The notes below the pieces were generated by a model. It made no database searches. It saw only the letters and a program-made list of their open reading frames with translations, and was not told the origin of the DNA. Shown piece by piece: positions 34,095 to 39,656 of a stretch of DNA of 39,656 nt. Origin of the DNA: an uncultured Collinsella sp. Its GTDB lineage: Bacteria > Actinomycetota > Coriobacteriia > Coriobacteriales > Coriobacteriaceae. Where the stretch lies: NCBI GenBank assembly GCA_934654585.1, contig CAKUGF010000019.1, forward strand, positions 1 to 39,656, in the 5' to 3' direction. Each line of letters begins with the position of its first letter. Position 1 is the first letter of the stretch. Made by a program: the position numbers and the translations under genes.

Positions 34095-35393
34095 TTACTC
34101 GGCGTCCTTGGCGGTCTCGTCGACCTCGGTCACCTTGGCGTTCTCGACCAGGTGGTCAACGGCCTTGGAGCGACGGATGGACTCGCGGACGGCAGGCATG
34201 CGGCCATCGGCGATGAACTCGGCCTTGGAAGCCTCGACGTCCTTGACACCGGCCTTCTCGAACTCGGCGTTGATGTCGTCCTCGGTGACCTCGATCTTGA
34301 GCTCACGGGCGAGGGCGTCGAGCGCCAGGGACTCACGGGCAACGTCGTTGGCCTGCTTGTGCAGGTCGCCGATGAACTGCTCCATGGTCAGGCCGGAAGC
34401 GGGCAGCCAGGTGTCCAGGGTCATGCCGCGGGCAGCGAGGTTGGACAGGAAGTTCTGGCCGAGCTCCTCAAAGACGGACTGCTCGTAGTCGGCGTCCATC
34501 TCCTCAAGCTGCAGGCGCTCAGCGAGAGCGGAGACGCAACGGTTCTCCTTCTCGGCCGGGAGGCGGGAAGCCTTATCCTGCTCGATCTCGAGCTTGATGG
34601 CGTCGCGCATAGCGTCGATGCTGTCGAAGCCGAAGTCGGACTTGACGAGCTCGTCGGTGAGCTCGGGGATGTTGCGGACCTTGATGCCCTTGACGGTGAC
34701 CTCGACGGTGTGGGTCTCGGCCTCCTCGCCCTCCTCGACCTCGTCGGTCCAGGTGACGGTCTTGACGTCGTCAACGTTGGCGCCGATCAGGGCCTCGTTG
34801 AACTCGGCGGGGTTGCTGTCGCTACCGGCGATGAGCATGCGGCCCTCGGCGGCGAAGTTGTCGGCGTTCTCGACGGCCTTGAGGTCGACGGTCACATAGT
34901 CGTCAGCCTCGACGGCGCGACCCTCGACGTCCTCGAAGGTGGCACGGTAGTTGAGGAGCATCTCGACCTGGTTGTTGATCTCGGACTCGGTGACCTCCGC
35001 GGGAGGCATCTCGATCTCGACGGCGTCGAAGGAGGAGAGCTCAGCGGCGGGACGCAGGGAGAACTCGACGGTGTAGGTGTAGTCCTCGTGATCCTTGGCG
35101 AGGTCGAGCTCCTTGTAGTCACCGCTCTTGGTGGGGACGATGTCCAGCTCGTTGAGGACGGCGGGCTCGTTGGCGGCGATCAGGTCGTTGGTGGCCTGAG
35201 CGAGGGTAGCCTCGGCGCCCAGGGCGGAGTCGATGACCGGACGGGGAGCCTTGCCGGCGCGGAAGCCCGGGAAGCGGTACTTCTTGGCGGTATCCTTGTA
35301 GGCCTTCTTGATCGCGGCGTCGACGTCGGCGGCCGGGATGGTGACCGTAGCGGTGAGCTTGGCGTCCTTGACGTCAGAAGCGGTGATGTTCAA
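34095..35393 (-). CDS. tig: Trigger factor
   Basis: Ribosome-bound chaperone at the nascent-chain exit. It has an N-terminal ribosome-binding domain with the signature loop FPGFRAGKAPRPVI, a middle FKBP-like domain (about 150-240, unusually acidic with DEVEEGEEAE) and a C-terminal helical cradle. I prefer a TTG start at 35393 (432 aa, MNITASDVK): AGGAGG lies exactly 6 nt before it. The ATG at 35408 overlaps that Shine-Dalgarno and a farther ATG at 35450 has none. This TTG gives the family's usual N terminus. Confidence 0.93.
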   Translation of the reverse strand: MNITASDVKDAKLTATVTIPAADVDAAIKKAYKDTAKKYRFPGFRAGKAPRPVIDSALGAEATLAQATNDLIAANEPAVLNELDIVPTKSGDYKELDLAKDHEDYTYTVEFSLRPAAELSSFDAVEIEMPPAEVTESEINNQVEMLLNYRATFEDVEGRAVEADDYVTVDLKAVENADNFAAEGRMLIAGSDSNPAEFNEALIGANVDDVKTVTWTDEVEEGEEAETHTVEVTVKGIKVRNIPELTDELVKSDFGFDSIDAMRDAIKLEIEQDKASRLPAEKENRCVSALAERLQLEEMDADYEQSVFEELGQNFLSNLAARGMTLDTWLPASGLTMEQFIGDLHKQANDVARESLALDALARELKIEVTEDDINAEFEKAGVKDVEASKAEFIADGRMPAVRESIRRSKAVDHLVENAKVTEVDETAKDAE

Positions 35394-35484
35394 CACGTTC
35401 CTCCTCATACTGCCCAGCTTATCTGAGGTGCTGGTACCTATATGCAACAAAGAGTCGCGACGGCCGGGGCCGACGCAGGTGCGT

Positions 35485-35568
35485 TGGTGCGGGCGAAAGG
35501 ACTCGAACCTTCACGGGAATCCCACCAGAACCTAAATCTGGCGCGTCTACCAATTCCGCCACGCCCGC
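35485..35568 (-). tRNA. tRNA-Leu (anticodon TAG)
   Basis: Reverse strand folds as a class II tRNA. The acceptor stem is GCGGGCG/CGCCCGC with encoded CCA (35485-35487). The D-arm contains GGCGGAATTGGTAGACGC, and the anticodon stem CCAGA/TCTGG holds loop TTTAGGT, giving anticodon TAG. A long variable arm with a GGG/CCC stem follows, then T-arm GGTTCGAGTCC. It reads CUA/CUG leucine codons. Confidence 0.97.
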
Positions 35569-35587
35569 ATGAGCGCACAGACTAGGA

Positions 35588-35596
35588 ATGATAGCA
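35588..35596 (-). promoter_or_regulatory. Extended -10 promoter of tRNA-Leu
   Basis: Minus strand TGCTATCAT, start near 35582, 14 nt before the mature tRNA. Identical nonamer to the leuS promoter. Confidence 0.55.
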
Positions 35597-35670
35597 GATA
35601 CAAACGGCAAGCGCACGCACACCTTTTTAGGCTCACGACCTCACCACGAGTGAACGCCAGGAGCAAGGGT

Positions 35671-35704
35671 AGTCAATTTGGGACGGGGCCATTTTAGCTA
35701 CCCC
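35671..35704. repeat. Dispersed repeat with TTTGGGACGG core, copy 2
   Basis: 29 of 34 positions match the copy at 25582-25615. It lies 8 nt beyond the stop codon of the molybdenum hydroxylase gene, in the opposite orientation relative to the neighbouring gene compared with copy 1. Confidence 0.6.
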
Positions 35705-35712
35705 CAACTCGC

Positions 35713-38544
35713 CTACTCCCCCAACAGCGCCTTTTCGGGCGTGATGGGCAGCGAGCGGACCTGGTGGCCGGTGGCGTGTGCGACAGCCGAGGCTACGGCG
35801 GCGAGCGGCGTGTTGATGACGACCTCGCCGATCGACTTGGCGCCAAACGGGCCCGTCGGCTCGTAACTCGGCTCAAAGGCCACGCGAATGCTGCCGATAT
35901 CCAGGCGCGTGGGCAGCTTGTAGCTCATAAAGTTGCCGGTGCGCAGGCGGCCGCGGTCATCATGCTCGACAATCTCGTAGAGCGCGTGACCGATGCCTTG
36001 GGCAATGCCGCCCTCGGCCTGGACGCGCGCGAGCGCCTCATTGATCACGGTGCCGCAGTCTACAGCCGCCGCGTAGTCCACCACGGTCACCTTGCCGGTG
36101 GCCTTGTCGACCTCGACCTCGGCAATGCCGGCCATAAACGGCGGGGGCGAAACGGGCAGGCAGGCAGAGGCGTGCGAGGTGAGCGCGTCGCCGCCCGCGA
36201 TGTTCTTGACGCACAGGTTGGCAAAGTCGCGCAGGGAGAGGTAACGGCCGAGCTCACGCGCGGCGCGCTCGTCGGACAGGCGCACGTACTGGCCATCGAA
36301 GACCACGTCGGCGGCGTCCACGTCCCACATCTGGGCAGCCTTGGCGCAGATCTTCTCGCGCAGCTCGGTCGCGGCGTTCTTGGCGGCCAGACCCGTCACG
36401 TACGTACCCGAGCTCGCGTACGAGCCGGCGTCGAACGGCGACACGTCGGTGTCCACGCCGCGCACCACGATCAGCGAGCTCTCCACGCCCAGCTCCTCAG
36501 CGGCAATCTGCGCCAGGATGGTGTCGACACCCATGCCGTTATCGGTAGCGCCGGTCGAAATCGTAATGAAGCCGTCCTCTTCCAGACGCATGTCGATACC
36601 GGCGATATCCACGTTGGAGATGCCCGAGCCCTGCATGGTGAGCGCGCAGCCCAGGGCGCGCACGCGATCGCCCAGGTCGACGGCCAGCGGTTTGTCGCGC
36701 CAGCCGATCATGTCCATCGCGCGCAGCAGGCAACGGTCGAGTGCGCAGGCGTTGAGCTTCTCGTTGTAGTACTGCGGCATGATCTCGCCCTCGCGCACCA
36801 TGTTCTTGAGGCGCAGGTCGGCGGGGTCCATGTGCAGCATGTCGGCGAGCTCGTTGACGGCGCTCTCCACGGCAAACTGGCCCTGGGTGGCACCGTAGCC
36901 GCGATACGCGCCGCCGCGGTTGGTGTTGGTGTAGACGGCGTCCCACCTAAAGCGGCTCGCCTTCACATGGTTGTAGATCGGCAGGCTCTTGTGGCCCGAA
37001 AGGCCGATCGTCGTGGTGGCGTGTTCGCCGTACGCTCCGGCGTTGGATAGCGTATGCAGGTCGATGGCCGTGATGGTGCCGTCGTTCATGGCACCCATCT
37101 TGACGGTCATCTGCATCTGGTGGCGCGAGTTACCCGCGGTGATGGTCTCCTCGCGGGTGTAGCAGCAGTAGCTCGGACGGCCGGTCTGCTGGGTGACGAA
37201 CGCCACGAAGATCTCGCAGCAGCCCGACTGCTTGGAGCCAAAGCCGCCTCCGATGCGCGGCTTGATGACCTGTACCTGCGACTGCGGAATGTCGAGCGAC
37301 TGCGCGATCATGCGACGCACGTGGAAGGGTACCTGCGTGGAGGTGGTCACCGAGATGCGGCCGAACGCGTCGGTCGTCGCGAAGGCGCGGAAGGTCTCCA
37401 TGGGCGCGGTCTGCGTGGCCTGGCTGGTGTAGGTGCGCTCAAAGACGATGTCGCTCTGGGCGAAGGCCTCGTCGAGGTCGCCAAAATCGTTGACGCCGCT
37501 GCACACCAGGTTGCGCGGGACGTCGCCGCCCTGCGGGAACATAAAGGTCACGTCGCCCTCGGGGTGGACCACGATGTCGTTATCGAGTGCCTGGGTAAAG
37601 TCGAGCAGGGGCTCCAGCACCTCGTAATCGACTTTGATGAGCTTGAGCGCCTTGTCGGCGGCCTCCTCGGTCTCGGCGGCTACGATCGCCACCTCCTCGT
37701 TTTGGTAGCGCACGAGGTTCTCGAGGATCAGGCGGTCGTAGGGACTCGGCTGCGGGTAGCTCTGGCCGGCGATGGTAAAGCGGCGCTTGGGCACATCCTC
37801 GTAGGTGTAGACGCCCACCACGCCGGGCACCTTCAGGGCGCGCGACGTGTCGATGGAGCGGATCTTGGCGCGGGCATAGGGGCTGCGCTTGAGCTTAACG
37901 ATGAGCGCGCCGGCGGGCACAAGGTCGCCCGTGTAGACGGGACGGCCCTCGAGCAGCGCCTTCGAGTCCTTTTTGGGCTGCTTGAGGGTAATCTGCTTGT
38001 AGGAGACGCCGTCGGAGCTCGTGTCGTTGACCGGCAGCTCGGGCATCTCAAAACCCACCTGCACGCCGGACTCGTTGAGGAAGCGGACGATAGCGCGCAG
38101 CTGGCTCTCGTAGCCGCTGCAGCGGCAGAGGTTGCCGGCAAGCTGACGCGAGAGCTCCTCGCGCGTGGCGACAAGGCTCGGGTCCTCCTTGGCGGCGCGG
38201 GCAAGTGCCAGCACGTTCATGATGAGGCCGGGGGCGCAAAAACCACACTGCTCGGCGCCTTCGGCAGCCATCGCGCGGGCCAGCGCCTCGGACTCGGCCT
38301 TGAGGCCCTCGAGCGTGGTGACGGTGTGACCCTCGACGCGCGCGGCGGGAACCGAGCAGCTGAGCACCGGGTCGCCATCGAGCCATACCGTGCACAGGCC
38401 GCAGTTAGTGGTCTCGCAGGCGCAGCGTACCGACGCGCAGCCCTGCTCGCGCAGCAGCGCAAACAGCATGGTGTCGGGGGCGATCTGAACCTTGACCTTG
38501 CGGCCATTAAGCGTAAAGGAAAGATCGATGAGTTTGGCAGCCAT
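35713..38544 (-). CDS. Xanthine-dehydrogenase-like molybdenum hydroxylase, fused [2Fe-2S] and molybdopterin subunits
   Basis: A 943-residue fusion. Residues 1-160 are the two [2Fe-2S] domains: plant-type C43-x4-C48-x2-C51-x11-C63 (CETTNCGLC) and C100-x2-C103 with C140-x-C142. From about 190 to the end is the CO/xanthine-dehydrogenase molybdopterin subunit, with RIGGGFGSKQ, YRGYGATQGQFAVE and the EGG motif whose E844 is the likely active-site glutamate (EGGIAQGIG). It probably hydroxylates a purine or related heterocycle, with FAD in the upstream gene product. The substrate is not predictable from sequence. The start ATG shares one base with the stop of the FAD gene. Confidence 0.9.
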   Translation of the reverse strand: MAAKLIDLSFTLNGRKVKVQIAPDTMLFALLREQGCASVRCACETTNCGLCTVWLDGDPVLSCSVPAARVEGHTVTTLEGLKAESEALARAMAAEGAEQCGFCAPGLIMNVLALARAAKEDPSLVATREELSRQLAGNLCRCSGYESQLRAIVRFLNESGVQVGFEMPELPVNDTSSDGVSYKQITLKQPKKDSKALLEGRPVYTGDLVPAGALIVKLKRSPYARAKIRSIDTSRALKVPGVVGVYTYEDVPKRRFTIAGQSYPQPSPYDRLILENLVRYQNEEVAIVAAETEEAADKALKLIKVDYEVLEPLLDFTQALDNDIVVHPEGDVTFMFPQGGDVPRNLVCSGVNDFGDLDEAFAQSDIVFERTYTSQATQTAPMETFRAFATTDAFGRISVTTSTQVPFHVRRMIAQSLDIPQSQVQVIKPRIGGGFGSKQSGCCEIFVAFVTQQTGRPSYCCYTREETITAGNSRHQMQMTVKMGAMNDGTITAIDLHTLSNAGAYGEHATTTIGLSGHKSLPIYNHVKASRFRWDAVYTNTNRGGAYRGYGATQGQFAVESAVNELADMLHMDPADLRLKNMVREGEIMPQYYNEKLNACALDRCLLRAMDMIGWRDKPLAVDLGDRVRALGCALTMQGSGISNVDIAGIDMRLEEDGFITISTGATDNGMGVDTILAQIAAEELGVESSLIVVRGVDTDVSPFDAGSYASSGTYVTGLAAKNAATELREKICAKAAQMWDVDAADVVFDGQYVRLSDERAARELGRYLSLRDFANLCVKNIAGGDALTSHASACLPVSPPPFMAGIAEVEVDKATGKVTVVDYAAAVDCGTVINEALARVQAEGGIAQGIGHALYEIVEHDDRGRLRTGNFMSYKLPTRLDIGSIRVAFEPSYEPTGPFGAKSIGEVVINTPLAAVASAVAHATGHQVRSLPITPEKALLGE

Positions 38545-39458
38545 TAGCGCACCTCGCTAGAATCGACGCCGGGCACGCGGCGGCAGGAATACTCGTCCGT
38601 GGCAAACTTGGGAATCTGTACGGTCTCAAGCTCGTGGGCAAGTGCCGCCGAAAGCTCAATGCCGGCGGCGCGGCGCACGGCCTGGACGGCGAGCGGGGCC
38701 GAGATGCGACGGCGGTAGTCGGCCAAACCCCACAGGTTGGTGCCGTAGCTCAGGGCACGCACGGATGCGGCAAGGGCGCGAAGCTCGTCCTCGGAAGGCT
38801 GCTCGCTGGTGAGGCCGCTTGCCTCGCCCTGCAGCAGGGTCGCGCGCAGCGGACGGGCGCCCACGGTAACATGCCAGGTGTTATCCCACCAGGCAGCGGT
38901 GACGTTGAGCGAGGGGAAGTCGGTCGCGGCCTTACGCACGGCCTCGTAGCTCGCGCGGTAGTTGTGCTTGACGACCACCACGTGCTCGATAACGTCGCGC
39001 ACGTAGCCCATACGCACGAACTCAGCGAGCGGCACGCGGCCGGCACCCGTCAGCTCAACATACGAATCGAGCGCCAAGAAGGCCGAGAGAACATCCGAGA
39101 AACCGAAGCGGCCGTAGATGCTGCCGCCCACCGTGGCGGTGTTGCGCAGCTGCACACCCACGATGTCGTGGACGGCGAACTCGAAGACATTGCTGACAAG
39201 CGCGTTGAGCTCGGCATGGCGCTCGAGCTGGCGCAGGGTGCACATGGCACCGATGCGAAACTCGGTCTCGGTCTCCTCGATCTGATCGAGTCCGCAAGCC
39301 GAAAGGTCAATCGCCGTCGCCACGCGACGCGAACCCAGGCGCATCCAGATGCCGCCGCCCACAATCTTGTTGTTGCGGTTTTTCTGCAAGAGCTCATAGG
39401 CTTCGGCCGCGTTTCCAACACGGACGTAGGTACCGAACTTGAGCACGTTCTCCCCCAT
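38544..39458 (-). CDS. FAD-binding subunit of molybdenum hydroxylase
   Basis: A 304-residue CoxM/XdhB-type protein carrying FAD in the hydroxylase complex. VGGGIWMRLGSRRV (about 33-46) and VGGSIYGRFGFSDVL (about 112-126) are the two FAD pyrophosphate-binding loops. A C-terminal CO-dehydrogenase flavoprotein domain (about 190-290) follows. ATG 39458 is used, but its Shine-Dalgarno GAAGAG is too close. A GTG five codons later follows GGGGGAG and is an alternative. First gene of the two-gene operon with the fused FeS/Mo subunit. Confidence 0.88.
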   Translation of the reverse strand: MGENVLKFGTYVRVGNAAEAYELLQKNRNNKIVGGGIWMRLGSRRVATAIDLSACGLDQIEETETEFRIGAMCTLRQLERHAELNALVSNVFEFAVHDIVGVQLRNTATVGGSIYGRFGFSDVLSAFLALDSYVELTGAGRVPLAEFVRMGYVRDVIEHVVVVKHNYRASYEAVRKAATDFPSLNVTAAWWDNTWHVTVGARPLRATLLQGEASGLTSEQPSEDELRALAASVRALSYGTNLWGLADYRRRISAPLAVQAVRRAAGIELSAALAHELETVQIPKFATDEYSCRRVPGVDSSEVR

Positions 39459-39482
39459 CTCTTCACTTGTCCAGTACCTTTA

Positions 39483-39491
39483 AGTTTACCA
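39483..39491 (-). promoter_or_regulatory. Extended -10 promoter of the molybdenum hydroxylase operon
   Basis: Minus strand TGGTAAACT, start near 39476. The same nonamer precedes the zinc-ribbon gene. No clear -35. Confidence 0.45.
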
Positions 39492-39521
39492 AAGGAGGAG
39501 CCACGACCTTGAACAGCACAG

Positions 39522-39555
39522 AAAAAGGCTCCCAGCCATGATGACTGGGAGCCTT
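39522..39555 (-). terminator. gdhA terminator
   Basis: AAGGCTCCCAG (39525-39535) and CTGGGAGCCTT (39545-39555), 9-nt loop, followed on the minus strand by TTTTT. It lies 25 nt after the gdhA stop. Confidence 0.9.
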
Positions 39556-39580
39556 CTGCGATGCTATATCGAGCGAAGAT

Positions 39581-39656
39581 TTAGCAGACGCCCTGGGCGA
39601 GCATGGCGTCGGCGACCTTCAGGAAGCCGGCGATGTTGGCGCCCATGACGAAGTTG
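39581..39656 (-). CDS. gdhA: Glutamate dehydrogenase, C-terminal end (partial)
   Basis: The last 25 codons of a minus-strand gene cut by the window edge. The residues NFVMGANIAGFLKVADAML followed by AQGVC match the conserved C terminus of NADP-type glutamate dehydrogenase (NYVxGANIAGFxKVADAMxAQG). The enzyme interconverts glutamate and 2-oxoglutarate plus ammonia. Confidence 0.85.
   Translation of the reverse strand, partial: NFVMGANIAGFLKVADAMLAQGVC

Overview
The window looks like the chromosome of a gut Coriobacteriia, most likely Collinsella or a close relative. This rests on gene content, high-GC codon use, actinobacterial-type proteins without mycobacterial features, and an anaerobe's enzyme set (a molybdenum hydroxylase, a flavoprotein trio, the end of a glutamate dehydrogenase). 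No database search was possible, so the genus is an inference. Almost everything is core chromosome. There is no phage, transposase or CRISPR array, and the unusual content sits in the intergenic gaps.

Layout. Positions 1-11.9 kb hold one long minus-strand information-processing run: rimP-nusA-infB-rbfA-nrnA-truB-ribF-dnaG, mostly with 1-90 nt gaps or start/stop overlaps, then rpoD with its own likely promoter. A good promoter (11930-11958) and an intrinsic-terminator hairpin in the rimP leader (11872-11904) suggest attenuation of the whole operon. At 12.2-19.4 kb lie a small lipoprotein gene, leuS, guaB, a ModE-like winged-helix regulator divergent from guaB, a degenerate Cys/Met-type PLP-fold protein and a remnant of a GH32 sugar hydrolase. 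At 19.4-21.8 kb are thrS and a zinc-ribbon membrane protein. At 22.3-25.6 kb is a plus-strand operon of three redox proteins (FAD oxidoreductase with a BFD-like [2Fe-2S] domain, a pyridine-nucleotide flavoprotein, a DUF1667 protein), resembling an alternative anaerobic glycerol-3-phosphate dehydrogenase system. Then come an M24 aminopeptidase, folC, valS, clpX-clpP, tig and tRNA-Leu(TAG). A two-gene xanthine-dehydrogenase-like molybdenum hydroxylase and the last codons of gdhA close the window.

Most notable non-coding content: (i) leuS and valS have near-identical leader designs, a long variable outer stem enclosing a conserved hairpin with loop UUAAU, ending 20-22 nt before the start codon; the single base pair distinguishing the two hairpin tips turns CUC (a Leu codon) into GUC (a Val codon). 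(ii) Between two divergent transcription units, eight 15-bp arms alternate in orientation at an exact 40-bp period (21874-22168). (iii) Three copies of a palindrome with conserved ends but complementary-changed inner stems lie at 25.6-27.3 kb. (iv) A family of folded repeats with conserved internal-loop words and variable stems lies downstream of rpoD, guaB and valS. Together these suggest that the intergenic spaces carry several families of structured DNA or RNA, of which the leuS/valS leaders are the best candidate for an undescribed regulatory RNA.
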